From the NCBI GenBank assembly GCA_025210795.1, contig JAOAQZ010000020.1:368638-432637 (forward strand): a stretch of 64,000 nt of DNA, in the 5' to 3' direction. The notes under the pieces were generated by a model, which did not search any database, was not told where the DNA came from, and saw only the letters and a list, made by a program, of their open reading frames with translations. The stretch comes from Cohaesibacter sp. (GTDB lineage Bacteria; Pseudomonadota; Alphaproteobacteria; Rhizobiales; Cohaesibacteraceae). Shown one piece after another: positions 50,679-61,200 of the stretch (positions are counted from its first letter, which is position 1; each line of letters begins with the position of its first letter). Made by a program: the position numbers and the translations under genes.

Positions 50679-53345
50679 ATGACCCGTTTTACCACTGATC
50701 GCCGAACCGTCCTGAAAGGCGGCATGGCCATCTTCGCATCCAGCCTGCTTAGTGGCACAGCGCTGGCGTCCATCGATCCGAATTCCTTCTCCGGGCGTGT
50801 ATTCCATGCCAGCCATTTCGGCCCATTTGAAGCTGTAGTCCGTGATGGCAAAATTGTGGGTATTCAGCCCATGATCGAACTGGATGCCCGCCCCACCGAA
50901 ATGCTGACCTATGGTGTTTTGGACCGCACCTATGACAAGACCCGCATCAATTATCCGATGGTGCGCAAGTCCTATCTGGAAGGTTGGGAAACTGGCGATA
51001 TCAAGCCTGAATTGCGTGGCAAGGAAGAATGGGTCAAGGTTGACTGGGATACAGCCTGGAGCCTGACCGCCAAAGCCCTGCTTGACACAGCCACCAACCA
51101 TGGCAACGAAGCTATCTTCAGTTCATCCTACGGGGGCTGGTCAAATGCAGGTGTCTTCCGTCCGAATGTGTTGCAGGGGCGCCTGCTCAACCTGATGGGT
51201 GGTTGCACCAATACCGCAGGTGACTGGTCTGCTGGTGCTGGACAGGTCTGCATGCCACATATCATTGGAGATATGGAAGTCTATTCAGCCCAGTCAGCAT
51301 GGGAAACCATTCGTGACAATACCGAGGTTTTTGTTCTGGTTGGCTGTGACCCCATTAAAAACAACCGCATTGAATATCGTGTTGCTGATCATGGCATGTA
51401 TGCACATTGGGAAGAAATCCGCGATGCTGGTGTCAAGTTCATCTCAATCAACCCGCAGCGCACCGCGTCTGATGAATATCTCAATGCCGATCTAACCCGG
51501 ATTATTCCCAATACCGATACCGCCCTGTTCCTGTCCATGGCTTATCATGTGCTGGAAAATGGCCTCGAAGATCGCGCCTATATGGACAAATACACCGTTG
51601 GTTCTGACAAATGGATCGCTTATGTGAAGGGCGAAACGGATGCTACTCCCAAAACACCTGCATGGGCTTCGAAAATTACCGGCATAAAAGAAGAGGAAAT
51701 TAAGAAACTAGCCGAACTCATTGCCAAATCCAAAACCTGTATCGCTGGCTCCTGGGCCATTCAGCGTGCGCAACATGGTGAAATGGCCTATTGGTCAATC
51801 GTCAACTTTGCCGCACTTCTGGGCAAAATCGGCAAGCCGGGGCAGGGCGTTGGCTTCAGCTGGCATTATGGTAATGGCGGCATGCCGCAAGGTGGCAACG
51901 CAACTCCTGTTGGCATGAGTCAGGGTCGGAACTTTGTCAAAAAGATCGTTCCAGCCTCCCGCATCACCGAAGCGCTGGAAAATCCAGGTATGGATTTCTT
52001 CTATAACGGGCAGACCAACACCTACCCGGATATCAAGATGATCTTCAATGCTGGCAACAATTTCATGTCTCACCAGCAGGATACCAACCGCCTTATCCGC
52101 GCCCTGAACAAGGTGGAAACAGTTGTCTGTGTTGATGTCTGGTGGACTGCAGCAACCCGGTGGGCCGATATTGTCATGCCAGCTGCAACAACGCTGGAAC
52201 AGGATGACATTACATCTGGTGGCACCTATTCCAACGATCGCGTCTATGCCATGAAGAAGGTGATTGAACCGATTGGCGACAGTCTTCCAGATTATGAAAT
52301 CTTTGAAGGTCTTGCCGAAAAACTGGATCTATGGGCTCCGTTCACTGAGAGCGAAGACAAGATGTATCACATCAAGCTCGGCTACGAGAAATCCGGTGCA
52401 GCCAAAGAGGTTCCGTTCGAAGAGTTCTGGGAGAAAGGCTATGCCCGCATGCCGGTGCCAGAAAAAGCCCGCAAATGGACCCGTCATGGTGCCTTCTACG
52501 AAGATCCTAAGGCCAACCCGCTGCATACCAGCTCCGGCAAGATCGAAATGTTCTGCAACACCATTGCCGACATGAAACTTGAGGATTGCCCGGGCATGCC
52601 TGTCTGGATGGAGAAACATGAATATCTTGGCAATGCCAAGAAAGGTCAACTCCATGTGGTATCCCCACATCCATGGTTCCGCCTTCACAGCCAGATGGGC
52701 AACTCCGAACGCTTGCGTGATCTTTACATGGTACAGGGTCGCGAACCGGTTCGGATCAACAGTCAGGATGCAGCAGATCGCGGCATTGCCGATGGAGATC
52801 TGGTAGAGCTTTACAACAAGCGCGGCACGGTTATAGCTGGTGCAGTTGTCAGTGATGATATCATGCCGGGTGTTGTATCAATCTATGAAGGCGGCTGGCC
52901 ACAACTCGATAGCAAAGGACGTTGTAATTCGGGCCTTGCCAACTTCATTACCTCGACCCAGCGCGCGTCCGGTCTGTCAGAGGCAACTTCCGCCAACACG
53001 GCTCTGGTTGAAATGCGCAAATGTGAAGATCCTGAAGGCCCGAACATGGCCTATGATCCACCGGCTATCATTAGTGACAGGGAAATCAAGGCAATTGATC
53101 AGGATAAACTTGGACTTGATCGTTTGGCAGCTCTGACCTCTGCCCTTTATGCGGATATGAGCCCTGGTGAAAAAATGTTCTTCGAACGCTGCACCGTCTG
53201 TCACGCGCCACGCGAAGTGACTCACTATACGCAGCAACAATGGAAGGGCATTGTCCCATCCATGTTCGAACGAGCAGGTCTTGAAGAGAGCGAACGTGAG
53301 CTTGTCATGGATTATCTGATGAAAAATGCGTCTGACGCAAAGTAA
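50679..53345 (+). CDS. torA: TMAO reductase TorA with fused C-terminal cytochrome c domain
   Basis: The 888-residue molybdopterin enzyme starts with a Tat signal (DRRTVLKGG). Residues about 40-800 are the DMSO/TMAO reductase catalytic body, with SYGGWSNAG (150-158) and the Mo-ligand Ser184 in GDWSAGAGQV. After about residue 825 a short domain carries one c-type haem motif CTVCH (838-842) and a helix ending LVMDYLMK, with candidate axial Met near 862-881. It reduces TMAO to trimethylamine in the periplasm. The fused haem domain resembles the C-terminal domain of TorC and probably supplies electrons. A GGAGG site precedes the ATG. Confidence 0.94.
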   Translation: MTRFTTDRRTVLKGGMAIFASSLLSGTALASIDPNSFSGRVFHASHFGPFEAVVRDGKIVGIQPMIELDARPTEMLTYGVLDRTYDKTRINYPMVRKSYLEGWETGDIKPELRGKEEWVKVDWDTAWSLTAKALLDTATNHGNEAIFSSSYGGWSNAGVFRPNVLQGRLLNLMGGCTNTAGDWSAGAGQVCMPHIIGDMEVYSAQSAWETIRDNTEVFVLVGCDPIKNNRIEYRVADHGMYAHWEEIRDAGVKFISINPQRTASDEYLNADLTRIIPNTDTALFLSMAYHVLENGLEDRAYMDKYTVGSDKWIAYVKGETDATPKTPAWASKITGIKEEEIKKLAELIAKSKTCIAGSWAIQRAQHGEMAYWSIVNFAALLGKIGKPGQGVGFSWHYGNGGMPQGGNATPVGMSQGRNFVKKIVPASRITEALENPGMDFFYNGQTNTYPDIKMIFNAGNNFMSHQQDTNRLIRALNKVETVVCVDVWWTAATRWADIVMPAATTLEQDDITSGGTYSNDRVYAMKKVIEPIGDSLPDYEIFEGLAEKLDLWAPFTESEDKMYHIKLGYEKSGAAKEVPFEEFWEKGYARMPVPEKARKWTRHGAFYEDPKANPLHTSSGKIEMFCNTIADMKLEDCPGMPVWMEKHEYLGNAKKGQLHVVSPHPWFRLHSQMGNSERLRDLYMVQGREPVRINSQDAADRGIADGDLVELYNKRGTVIAGAVVSDDIMPGVVSIYEGGWPQLDSKGRCNSGLANFITSTQRASGLSEATSANTALVEMRKCEDPEGPNMAYDPPAIISDREIKAIDQDKLGLDRLAALTSALYADMSPGEKMFFERCTVCHAPREVTHYTQQQWKGIVPSMFERAGLEESERELVMDYLMKNASDAK

Positions 53346-53480
53346 CGGATAACCTTACTCAAAGCGGGTGAATGAAAGTGTCCCCACTGTGACCGGGTCC
53401 AAGACGTCAAGAGATCGGACCCGGCCACATAAATAAACTTTCAATATCAGATAGCAGAACAATCTATCCAACTGTGCTTA

Positions 53481-53520
53481 AACGCCGCTGTCCCCCTCGA
53501 ACAGCGGCGTTCTTTGTTTT
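53481..53520 (+). terminator. Strong terminator after torA
   Basis: AACGCCGCTGT (53481-53491) and ACAGCGGCGTT (53501-53511) form a perfect 11-bp stem, followed by CTTTGTTTT. It ends the torA transcript. The rest of 53346-53580 shows no gene. Confidence 0.9.
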
Positions 53521-53580
53521 GGTGCAAGTAGGAAAATCTGCTGTAGGTAAGAAGTTGTTGAACCAACCGAGTTACTAAGT

Positions 53581-53774
53581 CTAGCTCGGCCACCACAGAA
53601 AAATGACATCCTTGACGAAATTAAATTTTGATAGGATTGGAGCAAAGGCATCTATGGCTGCTATTGAGGTGTATGTTGCCAGTACGCCTAAAACCAGCGT
53701 TGCTCCATTATAGACACCTTTAACACAATTTTCGGACCAGATTTTCTGATCGAGCCTCCGTGGCCCGGGGGTAA
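53581..53774 (-). pseudogene. C-terminal continuation of the membrane protein gene in a shifted frame
   Basis: About 64 codons follow the membrane protein gene in another frame: VTPGPRRLDQKIWSENC, then a hydrophobic segment NGATLVLGVLATYTSIAA, ending VIFLWWPS and TAG at 53581. There is no start codon of its own near the junction. Adding one T to the T7 run at the end of the upstream frame would join the two into one protein, so this is probably one frameshifted gene. Confidence 0.6.
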
Positions 53775-54737
53775 CTAAAAAAATAGAACAGCGACCGTCA
53801 ACAACGCACTAAAGAAGAATATAAACTGCCATGCGAAAGTTGGCCCGGCCAAAATATCAGGCAGAAAACGATGGAATGCTTCTGGTAGATTGCTGAGGAT
53901 TGTTGGAATAGCCACGATCTTTATGCACCCTGCCGCTACACCTAAAACAGCTAGCCAATATCCTATCCGAGATAATGGAGAGATTTGCCTGTCGAGAAGT
54001 ATCTCTTTAATATTCTTCTCATTCCCAACTCCTCCACGGATTGCGAACAAAAGCGGTAGCCAAACAAAAGCCGATGCTTTCACGCTTACTCGGTAAGACA
54101 TAGCCAAAAGATGGCAAATCAGACCGATTGACTGACCGATTGCGAATATAAGAAATGCAATAAAAGTCAATCTTAGGAGTGCATTAAGCCAAGTCGGATA
54201 CAGCCCGAACTCTGTACTAGACATGAACCACATATATAATGCTAATAACATTATAAGCAGAATTTGGTTTCCCATTGAACGCACGAAGCCTCTCTTGGAT
54301 GCTACGGTGTAGAGCTTGAGCCTATGCCTTACTGAGCTGCCACCAGGAACGAAACGAGCTTCGTCGAAAATGCTTGTTCGAAAGACTACTCTGCTCCAAT
54401 TCTCGGGAAGTCGTATCAAACCATGAGGCAAATACCGAGCAGTAGCAAATGTGCGGGCAATAATGGATGCAATCGCTAATTGAGAGTAGACACTTATTGT
54501 CGAGAAGCCCCCGTCTGCTCGGGCCGGCGGCATCAAATTGTTGAATAAGCGATCAGATAACGCATCTGCTTTTGGAGATCGTAGCAGTAGAAGCGGGGAA
54601 AACACCGCCCATCCAAAATAGGCTGCTGACGTGCCGATTTTCAAAACAATAACAGCGGCAATAATTGCGACTACAAGGCTTTCAGTGGCGGCAAACCAAT
54701 CAATTTCGGCTGTCTCTTCGTTATCTTGCGTTTGCAT
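53775..54737 (-). CDS. Multi-pass membrane protein of unknown function (probably frameshifted at its end)
   Basis: The 320-residue frame has about six or seven hydrophobic segments (near 20-50, 85-95, 165-175, 185-215, 225-240, 260-280, 300-320). The family is not recognised. The final segment, ALLTVAVLFF, stops abruptly inside a membrane helix at a T7 tract, and the protein continues in another frame (53581-53774). Codon use looks more AT-rich than that of torA or the secretion genes, suggesting transfer. The ATG at 54737 lacks a strong ribosome site. Confidence 0.65.
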   Translation of the reverse strand: MQTQDNEETAEIDWFAATESLVVAIIAAVIVLKIGTSAAYFGWAVFSPLLLLRSPKADALSDRLFNNLMPPARADGGFSTISVYSQLAIASIIARTFATARYLPHGLIRLPENWSRVVFRTSIFDEARFVPGGSSVRHRLKLYTVASKRGFVRSMGNQILLIMLLALYMWFMSSTEFGLYPTWLNALLRLTFIAFLIFAIGQSIGLICHLLAMSYRVSVKASAFVWLPLLFAIRGGVGNEKNIKEILLDRQISPLSRIGYWLAVLGVAAGCIKIVAIPTILSNLPEAFHRFLPDILAGPTFAWQFIFFFSALLTVAVLFF

Positions 54738-54991
54738 CCCGGATCGCCTGATGTTACTCGAAAGGTTTTTCGCTTCAATCCAGATACACTTATATCAGAC
54801 GTTTAAGCCATATGCAGTATCTTGTGTTTTGGGCTCATTTGGTGAGGTCGGTGCATTTGTTACGAAGGTCAGAAAAGAGCCGCTCATTCCAAGTGCGATG
54901 ATTCAGTTGGCCCCAAAGATTCAAGAGGGCACAAGCAGTTGCAGCATCGCACTCCAATAAATAACGTTCTGAAAGACCTCCCCCCGCACCA

Positions 54992-56308
54992 CTAACTTCT
55001 GAACGCACGCCGCATGCTCTTGGTCAGAGGATCGAACAGCATCTGCAAGAACGTTCTCTTCTCAGTCTCCAAATAGGCTTCAATAGGCATTCCGGGCATG
55101 ATTTGTGGTAAAGTTCTGGTTGGTTCAGGCTTCATTTCCAGCCGAGCGACAAAATAGGGAATCTGCGTTTGATTGTGAATGCGCCTGTCAGGCGAAACGA
55201 ATTGCACGATCGCGACAATTGGTGGAACTTTGGAAGGATCGAAAGCGGACAAGGTGACTTTTGCATTTTGGCCAACCTGAACCTGTTCTATGTCTGATGG
55301 TTTAACTTCCACTTCCATCACGATGGGCCGGTCTTCTGGCACAATGTCTACAATTGGCTGAAAGGCTGCCACTGCGCTGCCGATTGTATTGACGTGTAGT
55401 TTGTTGATTTTGCCTGATACGGGAGAGACAAGATTGATGCGGGATACAGCTTTGTCTGCTGCCGCCAACTGCTTTTCCAAGGTAAGCTTTTCTGTGCGAA
55501 TCTCGGCAAGCTCATGTGCGACATCCTGCGTAAAGGCATCAACCAAACGACCAAGCCGCGCATCAAGTTCAGAGATACGGTGGGGAATAAGATCATATTG
55601 GGATTGCAGCTTTTGAAAATCTGCGCTGACTTCCGCCAGTTCCATTTTGGTCTCTTGCACGGCCACCTTGCTGATTGACCCCTTCTTGAGCAAGGTTTGG
55701 CGCATAGAGACCTGGTTCTTCAATATGTTGCGCCATTCAGCGATTGACTTTAGTTCCAGATCTATTCCGATCTGTTCTTGTCTTAAAACCTCTTTCTGGC
55801 GTTCCAGTATTGATTTTTCCTTGGAGAGAAGGTCTTGGCGTGCTTGATATTCCTTCAACTGATCATTCAGGAAGGTTGCAAGATCTGTGGCATCCAGTTG
55901 CTTAAAACGGCTCTCATTGCCCAGAGCGCCTTTAAAGTCTTCTCCCGCCTCTTCCGCCATCAATCTGGACTGACGTACAATCAGAGAAGCCAGACGGGTT
56001 TCCAGGCGTTTCTTTTCAGCTTGTTTATCGGCATCCTCAATCTGAACTAGGATTTGTCCCTTCTCAACCTGCTGTCCTTCTTTGGCTCTTATCTGAGAAA
56101 TCACCCCGCCAGTTTCATGGATGATAGATTGGCTTTCTCCCTCTTTGGTGATCCAGCCACTTGCAATCACCGCCCCGGACATGGGGGCCGTAGTGGCCCA
56201 AAAACCGAACCCGACAAAGAAAAAGAGGATGATAAGTATGCCAAATATCTTGATGCTACTCATGGAAGTTGCACGGCGAAAATCATTATGTAATTTGTCA
56301 GTGATCAT
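54992..56308 (-). CDS. Type I secretion membrane-fusion protein (HlyD family)
   Basis: The 438-residue protein has a short cytoplasmic N-terminus, one membrane segment (about 18-38), and a lipoyl-like pair of half-domains (ETGGVISQIRAKEGQQVEKG and VSPVSGKINKLHVNTIG). A long coiled-coil hairpin (about 95-280) lies between them, and a beta-barrel with a C-terminal domain follows. It links the inner-membrane ABC exporter to an outer-membrane TolC channel. The ATG at 56308 overlaps the ABC gene by 11 bases. A longer frame from 56410 lies inside the ABC gene and is unlikely. No TolC gene is in the window. Confidence 0.92.
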   Translation of the reverse strand: MITDKLHNDFRRATSMSSIKIFGILIILFFFVGFGFWATTAPMSGAVIASGWITKEGESQSIIHETGGVISQIRAKEGQQVEKGQILVQIEDADKQAEKKRLETRLASLIVRQSRLMAEEAGEDFKGALGNESRFKQLDATDLATFLNDQLKEYQARQDLLSKEKSILERQKEVLRQEQIGIDLELKSIAEWRNILKNQVSMRQTLLKKGSISKVAVQETKMELAEVSADFQKLQSQYDLIPHRISELDARLGRLVDAFTQDVAHELAEIRTEKLTLEKQLAAADKAVSRINLVSPVSGKINKLHVNTIGSAVAAFQPIVDIVPEDRPIVMEVEVKPSDIEQVQVGQNAKVTLSAFDPSKVPPIVAIVQFVSPDRRIHNQTQIPYFVARLEMKPEPTRTLPQIMPGMPIEAYLETEKRTFLQMLFDPLTKSMRRAFRS

Positions 56309-58166
56309 CGGCCTGCCTTTCATACTTTGCTTTGGCGGAACCCAATTTTTGATGTTTGGTTTTCTTGCTTTTGAAGGGCGGCCAGTTTTTTCCCCTATTG
56401 GGTTGACCAAACGCGCTTGTTGTTTTCTCCTCGTTTCGGTAACTGCCGTTCAGAGCGAAACTTGCTTTTCGTGGCTTAAAAATCTCAGCTTTAGGTCCGA
56501 ACTGGGACACGCTGCCCCTTTCTAAAACCATTACTTTGTCAGCAACGGTGACCAGATGCATGCGCTGGGTCGCAAAAATGACCGTCTTTCGTCTAGCCCG
56601 CGCCTCGTAAATAGCTGATTTCAAGGCATTTTCCCCTTCCTGATCGAGATGAGCGTCAGGTTCATCCAAGAAAAGAAACTGAGGATCCCGGAAGAAAGCA
56701 CGGGCTAGGTTGATCCGTCTTTTTTGTCCACCGGAAAGTGAAAAGGAAGCGCTATCGATAATCGTTTCATAGCCATTGGGCAGAGTGCCGATAAAGCTGT
56801 GTGCGCCTGCATTGCTTGCCGCTTTGATGATGTCTTCATCACTGGCGGTATCGTTAAAGCGAGCAATATTCTGTGCAACACTTCCTTGGAAGAAAGAAAT
56901 ATCCTGCGCCGAATAACCAATATGCTTGCCCAGCTGTTCAGCTTCCCACTGATGGACCTCAAATCCATCAAACAGAACCTTGCCGCGACTGGCCATCAAG
57001 GCGGTGGCGAGAATGCGCAACAATGTTGTTTTACCGGCACCACTGGCACCGATGACAGCAATCACCTCTCCAGGAGCGGCTTCAAAGCTGATATCCTTCA
57101 CAATTGCCTTGTCGGGCTGATGAGGGTCGGGGAGGTAAAAGACATGTTCGCAACGGAGATTTCCCTCAGGAGTGGGCAACGATGTTTGCCCGCGACTGGA
57201 CTGCTTTGTTTGTTGGTGTTGAAGCTGCTTTTCAACGTTTCGATATCCAGATCGCGCTGCTGCCAATTGACGCCAACTCCCGATGATTTGCTCAATTGGC
57301 ATCAGAGCTCTGCCACTGATGATTGAGGCGGCAAAGATCAGCCCGGCGGAGAGGTTCTCTGTCAAAACCAAATAGGCTCCGCATCCCAGAATGCTGAGCT
57401 GCAAGGCTTGCCGTAGAAACCGAACCAGACCAAAATAAAAACTGTTGATCTTTGCAATCTGATTGGTCTGGAGAGCGGAAGACAGGGCGCTTTCCTGACT
57501 GCGTGCAGACATGGCGCCCCCCATGCCCATTGCGACGACATCATCCCGCATGGCCAGAATTTCGACATTCTGCAATCTGGTTTGTCCATCCATCGCCGAA
57601 ATCTTGTGTTGCTTGTGCATCGTCGACCATTCGTTCACCAGCGCAATGAAAATCAGCAATAATGCCCCGAGACTTGCCAGAGCTCCCAGCCAGGGATGTA
57701 CGAGGAAAAGAACAAAAAGAAAGAACGGAGCGAACGGCAGGTCAAAAAGAGAGATAAATGCCCGACTGGCCAAGACTTGCTGGATTAACGCAATTTCATT
57801 GAGAAGCGCTGGATCGGGAGCACTATCTCGTGCGTCTCGCCTGACTGCCGTGTCTATCAGAAGTTTCTCGGTGGTGAGTTCATAATGGGCGCTCATTTTC
57901 TGGGCTGTCATGGTTCGTAGCATCTCCATGACCCCAAATAGGAGAACACAAAACAGCATAAACAAGGTCAGATAAAGCAAGGTATCCTGACTGCTGCTCG
58001 GTATGATGCGCTCATAAATCTGGGACAGATAGAGGGGCATCGCCAACAACAGGAGGTTTGCTGCAATGGAGAACAGAAACAGCCAAACGCCATAAGCTGG
58101 CTTATGATTTGGATATTGTGTAGATGCCCTGTCTTTGATGTGGTTTTGCTTGATCTGGTCGGACAT
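56298..58166 (-). CDS. Type I secretion ABC transporter (PrtD-like)
   Basis: The 622-residue exporter has a transmembrane domain of about six helices (about 25-305) and an ATPase domain with Walker A GASGAGKTT (about 373-381), signature LSGGQKRRI (about 478) and Walker B QFLFLDEP. It lacks an N-terminal C39 peptidase or CLD domain, as in PrtD/LapB-independent exporters. Its C-terminal 60 residues form a basic low-complexity tail. It lies 83 bp downstream of the giant RTX gene and overlaps the HlyD gene, so the three form one export operon. Confidence 0.92.
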   Translation of the reverse strand: MSDQIKQNHIKDRASTQYPNHKPAYGVWLFLFSIAANLLLLAMPLYLSQIYERIIPSSSQDTLLYLTLFMLFCVLLFGVMEMLRTMTAQKMSAHYELTTEKLLIDTAVRRDARDSAPDPALLNEIALIQQVLASRAFISLFDLPFAPFFLFVLFLVHPWLGALASLGALLLIFIALVNEWSTMHKQHKISAMDGQTRLQNVEILAMRDDVVAMGMGGAMSARSQESALSSALQTNQIAKINSFYFGLVRFLRQALQLSILGCGAYLVLTENLSAGLIFAASIISGRALMPIEQIIGSWRQLAAARSGYRNVEKQLQHQQTKQSSRGQTSLPTPEGNLRCEHVFYLPDPHQPDKAIVKDISFEAAPGEVIAVIGASGAGKTTLLRILATALMASRGKVLFDGFEVHQWEAEQLGKHIGYSAQDISFFQGSVAQNIARFNDTASDEDIIKAASNAGAHSFIGTLPNGYETIIDSASFSLSGGQKRRINLARAFFRDPQFLFLDEPDAHLDQEGENALKSAIYEARARRKTVIFATQRMHLVTVADKVMVLERGSVSQFGPKAEIFKPRKASFALNGSYRNEEKTTSAFGQPNRGKNWPPFKSKKTKHQKLGSAKAKYERQADDH

Positions 58167-58249
58167 GGTTTACTCATTCACTATCTGGTGGGGAGCCATC
58201 TGAGCTTGAACTGACCGCAATTTTTGCAACTGCGGCCAGTTCCCAACAC

Positions 58250-61200
58250 TCAGGTCAAGATGAAGTCATCTTCTGCCAGATCGTTTTTGAGAACGCCCTG
58301 TAGGCGGACGCTTTGCCCAACTCCCAGAGAAATCAGGGCATCGGTAACACCGGGGCCGCCATAGACATCACTTGTTGCTGCCAGAACCGCGTTGAAATCG
58401 GCAAAACCGAAGGCGATCAGGTCGACAACATCACCAACACCAAGCCCTTCTTCGAAATCGGTAATAACATCGGCCCCATCGCCGATATTGAATTCGAAGC
58501 GGTCATTGTTACTACCACCGGTGAGGGTGTCATTGCCAGCACCACCGATCAGAACATCCTCTCCAAAACCACCGGACAGGAAATCATTACCAAGTCCGCC
58601 ATCAAGGCTATCATTCCCGTTGCCCCCATCGACAACATCTATGATGGCTCCTGCCGCCGATCCAGTGAACTGGTCATTGCCAATGCCTAAATCATAATGA
58701 TGATAGACGTTGGTGTAGTTGTTGGTTTGTAAGAGAGACGTATAGGAACCAAACACGATGTCATTGCCAGCTCCGGTGGAGACTTCCAGATTTGCTGCAG
58801 TTGTGGATGCAGCAAGGAAACGAACGGAAGAGAAGTCAAAGATATCGTCACCAGAGGTTCCTAGGAGAGTTTCGCTATTTAGCGCGATTTCCTCGATTTC
58901 CATGACATTCAGATCAGCGCCATTCATGGCATTGATGAGATGAAGGGTAAAATCTCCTCCTGTATTGTTGACGATCCTGTCTGTATCCGCTCCACCTAGA
59001 TATTCTTCGTCTTCGTGGGCCGAGCCACTGGTCAGCAGGATATGGTCGTTGCCATCTCCCCCTTCTGCTCTATCGATGCCTGTGCCGCCGTCCAGTATGT
59101 CATTGCCAGCTCCCCCTTGCAGAAGATCATTATCGGCACCACCAAAGAGCGTGTCAGCCCCATCATTGCCTGCAAGCGTGTCCATACCTGACTGGCCATA
59201 GACAACATCATTGAGTGAACCAGCCCCTGCGAAGCTGTCATCACCCGACCCAAGGTCATAATGGAGAGTAGTGATGCTGTAATTATTGGATTGCAGAGCA
59301 GTGATACCAGAGCCGACGACATTGTCCTGCCCGCCCCCTGTCGAGACTTCCAAAGTGGTAAGCGATGGATTGACCAGAGTGAACCGGACACCTGCAAAGT
59401 CAAAGTCGTTTCCGGCGGCGGTGCCAAAGATTGTGGCATTGTTTAAGTTGATAGTTTCAATGCCTGATCCATTCACAGTCTCGGTCGCATCGTCCCAATC
59501 AAAAACTGAGAACGCAAAAGCTGCTCCAATCGCATTGACGATGATATCACCAGTGCCAGCCCCGCCGATAAAACTATCCAGTTCGGGTTGCTCTCCGGTC
59601 GTGACATAGAATGTGTCGTTGCCACCTTGACCATGAAGGAAATCAGCACCGGCGTTGCCTTGAAGCACATCGTTCCCGTCTCCGGCAAAAACGGTATCAT
59701 CGCCATCTCCACCAAAGACATAATCAATCATCGAGCCGGCTCCGGTGAAATGATCATCACCTGCTCCCAAGTCATAATCGACACGTGTCTGATTATAGTT
59801 GTTGGATTGCACGGCTGTGATGTTGGAGCCGATAATCGTGTCGTTGCCACCACCTGTTGAAACTTCGACAACTGAAGCTGTTGGATTGAGACCAATGAAG
59901 CGCGCACCGACAAAATCAAAGTTATTGGCAGTGTTTGTGCCAAACAGAGTGGCATTGGCTAAGTTGATATTCTCAACACCAGCGCCCATCACAGATCCTG
60001 CAGCATTATAATCAAAGACCGAGAAGATGAAATTTGCACCCGCTGCGTTGATAATCACATCGCCAGTACCCGCACCACCCATGAGGGTATCAAGCTGGGA
60101 CTGATCCGTTGCTCTGACAATGATGGTGTCGTTGCCAGCTTCGCCATCTATCACGTCAGCTCCGCTGCCGCCTTCAATGACGTCATTGCCAGCCCCTGTA
60201 CTGATTGTGTCGTTACCCGCCTGGCCAAAAACATAATCAATCATTGAGCCAGCCCCGATGAACTGGTCATTGCCAGCTCCCAGATCATAATCAAGCCGTG
60301 TCTGATTGTAGTTATTTGACTGGGTTGCTGTGATGCCCGATCCGGTCACCACATCGTCTCCATCTCCGGAGGACACTTCAAGCAAACTTGCAGTGGGGTT
60401 GATGGTCAAAAAGCGCACACCGGAAAGATCAAAGATATCGCCACCACTTGTGCCTAACAGTGAAGCGTTATTAAAGGAGATCTCTTCCATCTCAAGCGCA
60501 TTGAGATCTGCTCCATTCATGGCGTTGATGAGATGCAGCGTGAAGTTGCCACCCATATTATTGACGATGCGATCCGTACCGGTTCCGCCGAGATATTCGT
60601 CATCCTCATGTGCGGACCCTGGAGTTAACAAGATCTGGTCGTTATCAGCGCCCCCTTCAAGGCGATCAATACCAGCTCCGCCGTCAAGCACATCGGCACC
60701 AGCTCCACCTTGCAACAGGTCATTGTCTGCACCGCCATAAAGATAGTCGTTGCCGCCATTGCCCATCAAATGGTCTATGCCCTCTTGACCAAACACAACA
60801 TCGCTCATTGTGCCTGCGCCTTCAAACGTGTCGTTGCCTGTGCCCAGGTCATAGTGAAGTTGGGCAATGTTGTAGTTATTGGATTGGACTGCAGTGATCC
60901 CTGATCCAATCACATGGTCATTCCCGGCTCCTGTCGAAACTTCCAGATTGGATAGCGACGGGTTGACGAGGGTGAAACGAACACCTGCAAAGTCAAAATC
61001 ATTGTCTGCGGCCGTTCCGAATATCGTGCCATTGTTGAGATTAATGGTCTCAACGCCGGACCCGTTCACAGTCTCGGTCGCATCGTCCCAATCAAAGACC
61101 GAAAAAGCAAATCCAGCCCCGATTGCATTGACGATGATATCGCCAGCACCTGCACCGCCAATGAAAGTGTCTAACTCAGGGGCTTCTCCCGTTGTGACAT

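Noticed and set aside
54631..54960. A 109-codon plus-strand frame
   Set aside because: It overlaps the start of the minus-strand membrane protein gene and has no ribosome site or motif.
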